A stretch of DNA of 33,625 nucleotides from JACCTH01 sp050741915 (GTDB taxonomy: Bacteria > Actinomycetota > Acidimicrobiia > Spongiisociales > ZC4RG35): NCBI GenBank assembly GCA_050741915.1, contig JBOGEX010000041.1:1-33625 (forward strand), written 5' to 3'. The notes below the pieces were generated by a model that worked only from the letters and a program-made list of their open reading frames with translations, ran no database searches and had not been told where the DNA came from. The translations under genes and the position numbers were made by a program. Positions 22,496 through 29,494 of the stretch are shown one piece after another. Each line of letters starts with the position of its first letter. Position 1 is the stretch's first letter.

Positions 22496-22572
22496 TGGCA
22501 CGCCCGGAGGGACTCGAACCCCCAACCTCCTGATCCGTAGTCAGACGCTCTATCCAACTGAGCTACGGGCGC
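22496..22572 (-). tRNA. tRNA-Arg (anticodon ACG), integration target
   Basis: 77 nt including an encoded CCA. Acceptor GCGCCCG pairs with CGGGCGT (terminal G-U), D-arm GCTC/GAGC, anticodon arm TCTGA-CTACGGA-TCAGG with ACG at 34-36, T-arm GGGGG-TTCGAGT-CCCTC. The 3' half is repeated at 12305, 4655 and, decayed, at 11776 and 3543, marking it as the att hotspot. Confidence 0.97.
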
Positions 22573-22890
22573 TGGATAGTCAATTATCGCAGGGTTTCCG
22601 ACAAGCACCAGCCGATGACAAAATGGGGCGAGTCGACTGCCCTAGTCGAGGTTGAGGATGCCGATTCCCGCCCAACCCAAGCCGGATGGTGAGGGCGCCA
22701 AGCAATGCGGTGATCCGTGGGGCAGCCTCCGGCCCGGCCGGCACACCGGTTGCGTAGAGGACAGCTCCCACGACCAGATGACTGCGGCACCACCTTGCGG
22801 ACGGCCGCCCAGCCGAAGCCGAGGTTCGCCCGCCTGCCCGTGATGAGCATGAGGAGCACGTGCGGCGCGTTCGGTGGGACGAAGCATGTT
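22573..22890 (-). other. Possible remnant of a membrane-protein gene
   Basis: No intact gene. On the minus strand, hydrophobic segments appear in successive different frames (LLMLITGRRANLGFGWAAV, then VVGAVLYATGVPAG and ALLGALTIRLGLG, then GWAGIGILNLD before a stop), as if a gene carried two frameshifts. The family cannot be named and the similarity may be fortuitous. Confidence 0.25.
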
Positions 22891-22902
22891 GTAGTATACG
22901 AC
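22891..22902 (+). promoter_or_regulatory. Leaderless promoter with quasi-palindromic operator
   Basis: GTAGTATACGAC is a near-perfect palindrome centred on GTATAC. TAGTAT within it is a good -10, placed 6 nt before the ATG at 22904, which lacks a Shine-Dalgarno sequence. The HTH antitoxin encoded downstream is the obvious candidate to bind here. Confidence 0.55.
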
Positions 22903-22903
22903 T

Positions 22904-23152
22904 ATGTCGCCAATGACCGTACCGCAGGCAGCCCGGTACGCGGGTCGCAATCCCGAAACGATCCGGCGCTGGATCAGAGAGGGAAAGCTGAAGTCTCAGC
23001 GCGTGGGAACTCAGCACTTGGTCATGGTCGAAGACCTGGCCGCAATGCTCTCTGACCCTCCACTCGCGCTTCCCCACCACTGGCAGAACGCCGACACCGG
23101 CTCGATGCCACCGTGGGAGCAGCTAGTCCGCGACGGACGCGAATCGCACTGA
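22904..23152 (+). CDS. HTH antitoxin (excisionase/MerR-like wing)
   Basis: 82 aa. The N-terminus is a winged HTH of the DNA-binding excisionase type: MTVPQAARYAGRNPETIRRWIREGKLKSQRVGTQHLV. The C-terminal part (HHWQNADTGSMPPWEQLVRDGRESH) is a flexible tail likely to contact the toxin. The PIN gene follows after 6 nt. The ATG lies 6 nt behind a -10 hexamer, so translation is probably leaderless. Together with the PIN protein it forms a VapBC-type module next to the tRNA, on the chromosomal side. Confidence 0.8.
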   Translation: MSPMTVPQAARYAGRNPETIRRWIREGKLKSQRVGTQHLVMVEDLAAMLSDPPLALPHHWQNADTGSMPPWEQLVRDGRESH

Positions 23153-23158
23153 GCCTGA

Positions 23159-23554
23159 ATGCTGATCGTGCTCGACTCGTCGGCCGCCCTAAGGGCGAGC
23201 ATGTCCTCGCGAGCGAGAGAAGATATCTCGCCTCACGAGCTGATTGGCCCCCCTTTGCTCTGGTCGGAGGTTTACTCCGCCGTTCATGAGGCGTCGTGGC
23301 GGCGCGAACTCGACGCTGGAGGAGTCGGCGCCGCCCTGAGGGGATTCACCCGGCTCGGGGTTCGTCGGAGGTCCCCGGCTCGACTACACCAGGTGGCGTT
23401 TGATCTGGCGAGCGAATTGGGCTGGGCCAAGACCTACGACGCCGAGTTCTTGGCCCTGGCTCGGATCGAAAGAGCGGTGGTCCTGACGACCGACCCCCGG
23501 CTACGTCGTGGCGCAGACCGCACCGGCCTCGTCATCGAGCCTTCAGAGCTTTGA
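23159..23554 (+). CDS. PIN-domain ribonuclease toxin (VapC-like)
   Basis: 131 aa. PIN acidic residues: Asp 6 in LIVLDSSAAL, Glu about 39 in LLWSEVYSAV, Asp about 98 in KTYDAEFLALA, Asp about 116 in LTTDPRLRRGA. This is the four-acid metal site of VapC RNases. Full length and undamaged. The family's targets are usually tRNA or rRNA. Its nearest partner is the HTH antitoxin 6 nt upstream. Confidence 0.87.
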   Translation: MLIVLDSSAALRASMSSRAREDISPHELIGPPLLWSEVYSAVHEASWRRELDAGGVGAALRGFTRLGVRRRSPARLHQVAFDLASELGWAKTYDAEFLALARIERAVVLTTDPRLRRGADRTGLVIEPSEL

Positions 23555-23583
23555 CGCGCCACGCTGCCAACCGGTCAGGATGA

Positions 23584-23619
23584 ACCGCACACCCGCCCCA
23601 GGGGAAGCGGGCGTGCGGT
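23584..23619. terminator. Strong hairpin between convergent genes
   Basis: Thirteen-bp inverted repeat 23584-23596 / 23607-23619 (ACCGCACACCCGC against GCGGGCGTGCGGT, one non-Watson-Crick position) with a 10-nt loop. It lies between the PIN toxin and the minus-strand SLH-like gene and would serve either, fitting the minus strand slightly better because of a G-U pair. Confidence 0.7.
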
Positions 23620-23634
23620 CTCCGTGTTGACTGC

Positions 23635-24351
23635 TTATTGCCCGAAAACCGGCACCCCGTCGGGGCACATCCGGACCTTGGGGTTGAAGTCCTCGAAGAG
23701 ACCGGAGGGGTTGTCCTTCCAGATCCAGGTGTGCATTACGTAGAGCGGAAGCACCGGGTGCTGGTGGAGATGGCGCCCAAAGACCATCGGCGGTTCGCTA
23801 CCCGTCCAAGCTGCAACCGGAACGATGTACTCGTGGCCGACCAAGCCGGCGATCCCACCTTCGTTGTCCATCTCGTACACCAACGCCTCTGGGGCCTGGG
23901 GGTCAAGAGTGGCGTCGAGAAGAGAAGCCTTCAGGTAATGGACTCCCATCCCGCCCTTGGTCGGGTCTTCGAAGCAGCCGAGGCTGCCCTCGCCCGGACC
24001 GAGGGTGCTGACGTAGCCATCGGCCACGGCCTCCTCGACGTCCTGATAGGCGGCGGTGGCCAGGTTGGCAGATGCCAGCAGCGGATCAGTGGGCGACCCG
24101 CTCGACTGTTGGCTGAACCGGTGCAAGAACGCAGCCATCTGGCCCCTCGTGACGTTGTCGTTGGGGCAGAACTGGGTCGTCGCGCAGCCCTTGGTGATCC
24201 CGGTCTGAGACAGCCATGCAATGTCGTCGTGGAAGGGGTTAGTCCCCGACACCTCGACAAAGCCTGTATGCGAGGCGACCACCAGGCCAGGTATTGCAAA
24301 GAGTGTCGCCAGGGCGACAGCCACCAGCGTGGCCCGGGTTGATTTGCGCAT
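23635..24351 (-). CDS. Secreted protein with an SLH-like domain
   Basis: 238 aa from the ATG at 24351 with AAGGAGGAG upstream. A classical signal peptide (MRKSTRATLVAVALATLFAIPGLVVASH) is followed by one S-layer-homology-like repeat, FHDDIAWLSQTGITKG...FCPNDNVTRGQMAAFLHRF (about 40-85). The C-terminal 130 residues include His- and Trp-rich segments (GRHLHQHPVLPLYVMHTWIWKDN) and end near a Cys; I do not recognise a family. SLH repeats usually anchor proteins to the cell wall, though a single repeat is weak for that. Likely monocistronic. Confidence 0.78.
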   Translation of the reverse strand: MRKSTRATLVAVALATLFAIPGLVVASHTGFVEVSGTNPFHDDIAWLSQTGITKGCATTQFCPNDNVTRGQMAAFLHRFSQQSSGSPTDPLLASANLATAAYQDVEEAVADGYVSTLGPGEGSLGCFEDPTKGGMGVHYLKASLLDATLDPQAPEALVYEMDNEGGIAGLVGHEYIVPVAAWTGSEPPMVFGRHLHQHPVLPLYVMHTWIWKDNPSGLFEDFNPKVRMCPDGVPVFGQ

Positions 24352-24471
24352 TGTTCTCCTCCTTGACCGGTCTGTCCGGTCTGGTTGGGAACGTACGAAA
24401 CGGTGTCTTTTCCCGCATCGCGGTTTGCCCCCAAGTTGGGTTTGCGGCGCACCTATCTTTCGCCGGCGAAG

Positions 24472-24548
24472 TGGCACGCCCGGAGGGACTCGAACCCCCA
24501 ACCTTCTGATCCGAAGTCAGACGCTCTGATCCGTTGAGCTACGGGCGC
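24472..24548 (-). tRNA. tRNA-Arg (anticodon TCG)
   Basis: 77 nt with encoded CCA. Acceptor GCGCCCG/CGGGCGT, D-arm GCTC/GAGC, anticodon arm TCTGA-CTTCGGA-TCAGA with TCG at 34-36, T-arm GGGGG-TTCGAGT-CCCTC. Very similar in its 3' half to tRNA-Arg(ACG); no scar copy clearly derives from this one, although the decayed fragment at 3543 shares its GAAGTCA. Confidence 0.96.
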
Positions 24549-24563
24549 AAGAGATGTGCAAGA

Positions 24564-24616
24564 CGAAACCTAATGCTATATGCGGCGGTTTCCGCCGAAA
24601 ATTGCATTAGGTTTCG
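24564..24616 (-). terminator. Nested stem-loop after the metE-like gene
   Basis: A 13-bp perfect outer inverted repeat (CGAAACCTAATGC 24564-24576, GCATTAGGTTTCG 24604-24616) encloses a 6-bp hairpin (CGGCGG-TTT-CCGCCG, 24583-24597). It begins 4 nt after the metE-like stop codon and separates that gene from tRNA-Arg(TCG). Confidence 0.7.
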
Positions 24617-24619
24617 AGC

Positions 24620-25648
24620 TCAGAGTCGAGACCGAGCCAACGCCGTCCCCGCTCCCAGAGCAGACAGCTTGGCCTCCGCCACCGAACGCGGCAACGGCAC
24701 CATCCCGCAATTGGTTGAGGCGACGACTCGACCGGGCGGTAGATGCGCGAGGATGCGCTCGATCTCCGCGGCAACTTGCTCGGGCGTTTCAATCTCCTCG
24801 GTTGCGACGTTGATAACGCCTGCCTGCACAACCTTGTCGCCAAGCAGGTCGAGAACCTCGAGGGGCACCCGTGAACCGGCCACCTCCATCGAAACCTGGT
24901 CGATCGACGACTCCGCTAGGAGCGGAAAGGTCGACTCGTACTGGCGCCATTCCGGACCCAGGCCCTGTTTCCAATCGAGGTTGGCCGTGATTCCGTATCC
25001 GTAACAGATGTGCACAGCGGTCGTCGCCTGCAACCCAGCCGCGGCCTGATTGAGAGCGGTAACTCCCCAATCGGCCACCTCCTCAAGGAACACGTTGAAG
25101 GCGGGCTCGTCGAACTGGATCACATTGATCCCCGCGGCCTCCAAGTCGAGAGCCTCTTGGTTGAGGATCCGGGCGCACACCAACGCCATCGCTTCCCGGT
25201 CTCCGTAGTGATGGTCCGCCATGGTGTCGACCATCGTCATCGGGCCGGGAAGGGTGAACTTGACCGGGCGCTCGGTCAGGCTCCGCAGGTGTCGAGCGGC
25301 TTGCCCAAACACCGGCTTGGTTCGCTCCAAAGGACCGATAACACGTGGAACCGATGCCTCGTACCGGCGTCGAATCGTGATCCTCTCCCGATTGGTCGAG
25401 TCGACCCCATCGAGGCCCTCGATGAAGGTGGTGACGAAGTGGCGCCGGGTCTGCTCGCCATCGGAGACGATGTCGATGCCGGCCGCTTCCTGAACCTGGA
25501 CCGCCACCCGGACCGCGTCCCTCTGCGCCTCGACTCGAGTCTCGTCATCGTGAATCCACTCTGCCCACAGCTGATCGGGGGAAGCCAACCAACGCGGTTT
25601 GGGGAGACTTCCAGAAATGGTCGAAGCCAGTGTCATCGGCTCCGACAC
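24620..25648 (-). CDS. MetE-type cobalamin-independent methionine synthase, single-domain form
   Basis: 342 aa, corresponding only to the catalytic C-terminal barrel of MetE. Features: STISGSLPKPRWL near the N-terminus, DIVSDGEQTRRHF, the folate/substrate loop LPGPMTMVDT, FDEPAF (acid near 195), and zinc ligands in HICYGYG and STNCGMVPL. Short forms use other methyl donors or corrinoid partners in archaea and some bacteria, so the donor is uncertain. Start GTG 25648, or ATG 25636 with GGAG just before it. The 23-bp palindrome at 25674-25696, with a GATAAT -10 on this strand, lies in the promoter, linking it to ArsR control. Methionine made here could feed SAM to ArsM. Confidence 0.82.
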   Translation of the reverse strand: MSEPMTLASTISGSLPKPRWLASPDQLWAEWIHDDETRVEAQRDAVRVAVQVQEAAGIDIVSDGEQTRRHFVTTFIEGLDGVDSTNRERITIRRRYEASVPRVIGPLERTKPVFGQAARHLRSLTERPVKFTLPGPMTMVDTMADHHYGDREAMALVCARILNQEALDLEAAGINVIQFDEPAFNVFLEEVADWGVTALNQAAAGLQATTAVHICYGYGITANLDWKQGLGPEWRQYESTFPLLAESSIDQVSMEVAGSRVPLEVLDLLGDKVVQAGVINVATEEIETPEQVAAEIERILAHLPPGRVVASTNCGMVPLPRSVAEAKLSALGAGTALARSRL

Positions 25649-25673
25649 TAAAGGCCCGCCACTGCAGGTTTCT

Positions 25674-25696
25674 ATCGATTATCGTCGATGATCGAT
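25674..25696. promoter_or_regulatory. 23-bp palindromic operator, copy 1 (divergent metE-like / EamA genes)
   Basis: Perfect dyad with half-site ATCGATnATCG mirrored about a central base; identical in all 23 bases to 26609-26631. Its last two bases are the first two of the EamA gene ATG, and it lies 25 nt upstream of the metE-like start. Likely bound by the ArsR protein encoded at 26630, repressing both directions. Confidence 0.8.
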
Positions 25697-26633
25697 GACG
25701 CGGCTCTCTCAGGGTGATTCCAGGTCCTACCTCTTCCTGGTGGCGGCCGCGGCCGCGTGGGGAGTGGCGACCGTGATCAGCAAACGAGCGGTTACGGAAA
25801 TTCCGCCGTTGGCCCTGCTGCCGATCCAGCTCTCGACGAGTGTCGCAGTCATCGGCGTGGTGATGAGAGTCAGAGGAGATCGGCTCTCGTGGACTGGCGA
25901 CACAGCCCGACTCGGACTCCTCGGGTTCCTCAACCCGGGATTGTCATATGCCTTGGGCCTGATCGGCTTGACCCAGATCACCGCGAGCTTGTCTGTGGTG
26001 CTGTGGGCGACCGAACCTCTCATGATCCTTCTCTTGGCGGCTTGGTTCCTTCGCGAATCGATAACAACCCCGATGGCCGGAGCGCTCGGAGCGGCGACCA
26101 TCGGAGTCGGTTTGGTGGTCGTGGAATCGGGAACTGCCGGAACCCTCCCCGGCATCGCTTTGACGTTGGCCGGAGTTGCTGCTTGCGCGATCTATACCGT
26201 CGTCGTCCGCCGATGGATGGGCGATGACTCCACGCTCGCGGTGCTCACCGCCCAGCAAATTTGCGCGCTCCTATTTTCCCTTACAGTCCTCGGCCTCGTT
26301 TTCGTCAGCGGCAACGGCCCCGACCTTTCCGGGTGGTCATCGACAGCTTGGATCAGCGCCGCCGTCTCGGGCCTTCTCTACTACGCCATCGCCTTCTGGT
26401 TCTACCTGACGGCTCTCCGCCGCATCCCGGCGGCAGTCGCCGGTCTTTTCTTGAACCTGATCCCGATTTTCGGCGTCGGCAGCGGTTACCTGATCCTCGA
26501 CGAACGTCTCCGCGCTCTCCAGTCGCTAGGCGCAGTCCTCATCGTCACTTCGGTGGGGGCAATCCTCTGGATTCGTTCTCGGACGCAGCTCTTGACATTG
26601 AGGAGTCCATCGATTATCGTCGATGATCGATGA
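25695..26633 (+). CDS. EamA/DMT-family membrane exporter
   Basis: 312 aa with ten predicted membrane helices in two homologous halves, the EamA (drug/metabolite transporter) plan; the second half includes SAAVSGLLYYAIAFWFYLTALRRIPAAVAGLFLNLIPIFGVGSGYLIL, a typical EamA stretch. The ATG overlaps the end of a palindromic operator and has no Shine-Dalgarno sequence; TATCGT at 25680-25685 may be the -10 of a leaderless transcript. The stop overlaps the arsR start (ATGA). It may export an organic arsenical, an amino acid or a related metabolite; the substrate is inference from location only. Confidence 0.85.
   Translation: MTRLSQGDSRSYLFLVAAAAAWGVATVISKRAVTEIPPLALLPIQLSTSVAVIGVVMRVRGDRLSWTGDTARLGLLGFLNPGLSYALGLIGLTQITASLSVVLWATEPLMILLLAAWFLRESITTPMAGALGAATIGVGLVVVESGTAGTLPGIALTLAGVAACAIYTVVVRRWMGDDSTLAVLTAQQICALLFSLTVLGLVFVSGNGPDLSGWSSTAWISAAVSGLLYYAIAFWFYLTALRRIPAAVAGLFLNLIPIFGVGSGYLILDERLRALQSLGAVLIVTSVGAILWIRSRTQLLTLRSPSIIVDDR
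26592..26631 (+). promoter_or_regulatory. arsR promoter with operator copy 2
   Basis: TTGACA (26592-26597), 17 nt, TATCGT (26615-26620), then the ATG at 26630, giving a leaderless arrangement inside the end of the EamA gene. The 23-bp palindrome 26609-26631, identical to 25674-25696, covers the -10 and touches the start codon. This is a clear autorepression layout. Confidence 0.78.
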
Positions 26634-26953
26634 ACATCGACCGAGAGACTGCAGCCGTTTGGGCCTCGTGGTTTCGAGCCCTGGGTGATCCATCCCGGAT
26701 CCTCGTGCTCAACCTCCTGGCGGCCAAAGCCGAGCCGATGTCGGTCGGTGAGATTGTCGAAGCCCTCGATGTGGGCCAATCGACCGTCTCTCATCATCTC
26801 AAGCAACTGGCCGACGTGGGATTCGTGCTCGTGGAGGAACGGGGCACCTCCAACCTTTATCGAGTGAATGAGTTGTGTCTCCAATGTTTCCCGACCGCGG
26901 CCGAACTGGTCATGGGTGTCGCTCGAACAACCGCCGAATGGAGGGCGTGCTGA
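26630..26953 (+). CDS. arsR: ArsR-family metalloregulator
   Basis: 107 aa. Winged HTH: WFRALGDPSRILVLNLLAAKAEPMSVGEIVEALDVGQSTVSHHLKQLADVGFV, then the wing (RGTSNLYRV). No Cys pair occurs in the DNA-recognition helix; instead ELCLQCFPTA (about 84-93) gives a C-terminal CxxC and another Cys ends the protein, a set able to bind As(III). Two copies of a 23-bp palindrome, one at its own start and one at the EamA/metE-like promoter, are its probable operators. The stop overlaps the arsM start (TGATG). Confidence 0.9.
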   Translation: MNIDRETAAVWASWFRALGDPSRILVLNLLAAKAEPMSVGEIVEALDVGQSTVSHHLKQLADVGFVLVEERGTSNLYRVNELCLQCFPTAAELVMGVARTTAEWRAC

Positions 26954-27648
26954 TGGAAATCAAAGAGAAGGTCGCCGACCGCTACCGATCGGCGGCGTTG
27001 CAAATGCTCGAGGGCGAGACCGGATGCTGCGGAGGTTCGACCTGCGGCGATGGCGGCTACGAGGAGATGGGAGAGATGGCCGGGGTAAGTCTCGGTTGCG
27101 GAAATCCCACCGCGGTGGCCGAGCTGCGCGCCGGGGAAACCGTTCTCGACCTCGGATCAGGAGGCGGACTCGACGTGATCGTCTCTGCCAGGAGGGTGGC
27201 ACCTGGAGGCAAGGCGATCGGAGTTGACATGACTCCCGAGATGCTCGAGCTCGCCCGCAAGAATGCCGTCGCCGCCGGGGTCGACAATGTCGACTTCCTG
27301 TTGGGCCACATCGAGGATCTCCCCCTGCCCGACGGTTCGGTCGACGTAATCATCTCCAACTGCGTCATCAACCTGTCGACCGAGAAGCCGCGGGTGTTTG
27401 CCGAGATGGCCCGGGTGCTGGGCGCGGGCGGTCGGATTGGCATCGCCGACATCGTCGCCGACGACTTCTTGACGCCGGCGGAAAGGGCAGAACGCGGGGA
27501 TTGGGCGGGGTGTATCGCCGGCGCCCTTTCGGAGACCGAATATCGAGACGGCCTCGCCCAGGCTGGTTTCACTGAGATCGACTTGGAGTTCACCTCCGAA
27601 GCCGCTCAGGGAATGTACAACGCCCTCATCCGGGCGAAGCGACCGTAA
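26953..27648 (+). CDS. arsM: Arsenite S-adenosylmethionine methyltransferase
   Basis: 231 aa. N-terminal VADRYRSAA followed by a Cys-rich segment (ETGCCGGSTCGDG), SLGCGNP, SAM motif VLDLGSGGGLDVIVSARRV, then ISNCVINLS and GDWAGCIAGAL: the conserved As(III)-binding Cys of ArsM lie in the last two. The enzyme methylates trivalent arsenic using SAM and thiols. It is slightly shorter than many ArsM because the C-terminal domain is trimmed. Translation is coupled to arsR. Its 3' end overlaps the convergent arsC gene by 23 nt. Confidence 0.93.
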   Translation: MEIKEKVADRYRSAALQMLEGETGCCGGSTCGDGGYEEMGEMAGVSLGCGNPTAVAELRAGETVLDLGSGGGLDVIVSARRVAPGGKAIGVDMTPEMLELARKNAVAAGVDNVDFLLGHIEDLPLPDGSVDVIISNCVINLSTEKPRVFAEMARVLGAGGRIGIADIVADDFLTPAERAERGDWAGCIAGALSETEYRDGLAQAGFTEIDLEFTSEAAQGMYNALIRAKRP

Positions 27649-28045
27649 CCAAACCGAGGTCCGCCATTAGCTGGCGCACCCGTGACTCGATCTCGTCCCT
27701 TATCGACCGGACCCCTTCTGGGGTCTGGCCGGCTGGGTCTTCGACCTCCCAGTCGAGATATCGCTTGCCTGGAAAGATCGGGCAAGAGTCGCCACAGCCC
27801 ATCGTCACCACGACGTCGGCAGCGCGGATGTCTTCTGTCGACCACGGTTGCGGATGCTCGCCGCTGACGTCGATCCCTACTTCACCCATCGAGTCAACCA
27901 CTGCTTCGTTGACTCGATCGGCCGGCTCGGATCCTCCCGCTAGAACCGTCACCTGATCGCCGGCGAGACGTCGGAGCCAGGCGGCCGCCATCTGCGAACG
28001 GCCGGCGTTGTGGACGCAGACGAACATCACGGTCGGTCTGTTCAT
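27626..28045 (-). CDS. arsC: Arsenate reductase, low-molecular-weight phosphatase type
   Basis: 139 aa. The P-loop VCVHNAGRSQMA (Cys 10 to Arg 16, CX5R) starts the fold; Cys 84 and Cys 88 in MGCGDSCPIFPGKRYLDWEVEDPAG are the resolving pair, and the DP motif follows. This set defines the thioredoxin- or mycothiol/mycoredoxin-coupled arsenate reductases that turn As(V) into As(III). The ATG overlaps the stop of the flavin reductase gene. It is the last gene of a minus-strand operon starting with a sigma factor and feeds substrate to ArsM and efflux. Confidence 0.92.
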   Translation of the reverse strand: MNRPTVMFVCVHNAGRSQMAAAWLRRLAGDQVTVLAGGSEPADRVNEAVVDSMGEVGIDVSGEHPQPWSTEDIRAADVVVTMGCGDSCPIFPGKRYLDWEVEDPAGQTPEGVRSIRDEIESRVRQLMADLGLVTVASPG

Positions 28046-28782
28046 TCGGAAGCCGATGCCTTCCGCCTCTCGGGATAGGGAAAGTCGAACTCGCAACCGG
28101 CGTCCCAGAGCTGGCGCTGGTTGCCGTGAGCGGGGAATCCGCCGGCGTCGTTGAGCAGCCGCGCCAGATGCATGAGGTTCCAGCTCATGAAGGTCGTGTT
28201 GCGGTTGGTGAAGTCGTTGTCTGGTCCGCCCGAGCCGGGATCGAGATACGAAGGACCGGGACCCGCCTCCCCGATCCAGCCGGCATCGCCCTGGGGCGGC
28301 ACCACGAATCCCAGGTGCTGGAGTGAGTAGAGGAGGCTCATCGAGCAGTGCTTGATTCCGTCTTCGTTGCCGGTGATGACGCATCCGCCGACCCGTCCGT
28401 AGTAGATCCACTGGCCGGTCTCGTTGAACTCACCGGAGTTGGCATAAAGCCGCTCAATGACCCGAGTGCATACCGAGGACTTGTCGCCAAGCCAGATCGG
28501 CGAACCGATCACCAGGATGTCGGAGGCGAGCACCTTGTCATGGATCGAAGGCCAATCGTCGCGATCGAATCCGTGCTCGGTCATGTCGCCGTAGACGCCA
28601 GGGGGAATGACGTGGTCGACTGCCCGCACCAGATCGACTCCGACACCGTTGCGGCGCATGATCTCCATCGAGATATCGAGCAGGCCCTGGGTGTTCGAGA
28701 CCGCCGGTGAGCGCTTCAACGTGCAGTTGATGAAGAGGGCGCGAAGGCTTGAGAAGTCCCAGGTCGATTCGGTGCACTCCAT
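28042..28782 (-). CDS. NAD(P)H-dependent FMN reductase / flavodoxin-fold protein
   Basis: 246 aa from the ATG at 28782; the frame is open further upstream without coding character. Flavodoxin-like order: SLRALFINCTLKRSPAVSNTQGL (phosphate loop), SDILVIGSPIWLGDKSS (flavin loop), and YYGRVGGCVITGNEDG. The fold reduces FMN or quinones with NAD(P)H. Homologues occur beside ars genes as ArsH-like organoarsenical oxidases, but this sequence is longer and I do not claim it is ArsH. The stop overlaps arsC; the gene lies 25 nt after the anti-sigma gene, suggesting one operon. Confidence 0.8.
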   Translation of the reverse strand: MECTESTWDFSSLRALFINCTLKRSPAVSNTQGLLDISMEIMRRNGVGVDLVRAVDHVIPPGVYGDMTEHGFDRDDWPSIHDKVLASDILVIGSPIWLGDKSSVCTRVIERLYANSGEFNETGQWIYYGRVGGCVITGNEDGIKHCSMSLLYSLQHLGFVVPPQGDAGWIGEAGPGPSYLDPGSGGPDNDFTNRNTTFMSWNLMHLARLLNDAGGFPAHGNQRQLWDAGCEFDFPYPERRKASASE

Positions 28783-28807
28783 CGTCGTCTTTCTAGTTGG
28801 GGTGGGT

Positions 28808-29494
28808 TCAGAGCTGGGCGCTGAACAACACCTCGCCGGAAGGGGCGGGTAAGCCACCGGCTGGTTCCTGGGTGATCGCGACTTGGTGACCGCTCTGAGC
28901 CTCACCCTGGAGCAGGACGGTGGCCTCTCCTTCGTCATCGGGGACGAAGACTCCGGCCGGAAGCGGTTCGCCGTCGCCGATCAACCACAACTGGTAGGTA
29001 GTCCCTTGATCGGGAGCGGTCAGCCCGCTGAACTCAACTGCCGCCGCTTCTTCCGACTCGGAAAACACCACTTGCGCATGAGGAGGGGGAGGAGCGTCAA
29101 ATGCTTCATGGACCGCCAGCGCAACCGTGCGGGCGTCGGCTGCCGCCATCACTTGCGCGAGCGGATTCGGGTTGAAGAGGGCCAGGCCTCCGAATACGAC
29201 GACTAGCACGGCGGCCGCCATCCAGGTCAAGCGCCAGACAGGGCGGCGCTTCCGACGGATGTCGACCACCTTGGCGCCTACCAGGGTGCTCACGCCACCC
29301 AAGACCCGGCCCCGGAGGTCGGACGGTGGCGCCACAGCCATCGCCTGATCGAGCGCGAGGACTCCTTCCGAGAGGTCTTGGACCAAGGTGGTGCACTCAG
29401 CACACTCCGACAGATGAGCCTCAAAGCGGCTCCGCTCCTCAGGTTCCAAGGCGCCGAGAACGTATGGGGCGGCAAGGTCTTCGAAACCGCTCAT
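28808..29494 (-). CDS. RskA-type anti-sigma factor
   Basis: 228 aa. N-terminal zinc-binding anti-sigma domain with H27-x3-C31-x2-C34 (AHLSECAEC), a single membrane helix (about 91-107) and an extracytoplasmic anti-sigma-K domain ending LFSAQL, including FSGLTAPDQGTTYQLWLIG. Such proteins hold their sigma factor at the membrane until proteolysis or redox change releases it. Its start overlaps the sigma gene stop (ATGA). Confidence 0.9.
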   Translation of the reverse strand: MSGFEDLAAPYVLGALEPEERSRFEAHLSECAECTTLVQDLSEGVLALDQAMAVAPPSDLRGRVLGGVSTLVGAKVVDIRRKRRPVWRLTWMAAAVLVVVFGGLALFNPNPLAQVMAAADARTVALAVHEAFDAPPPPHAQVVFSESEEAAAVEFSGLTAPDQGTTYQLWLIGDGEPLPAGVFVPDDEGEATVLLQGEAQSGHQVAITQEPAGGLPAPSGEVLFSAQL

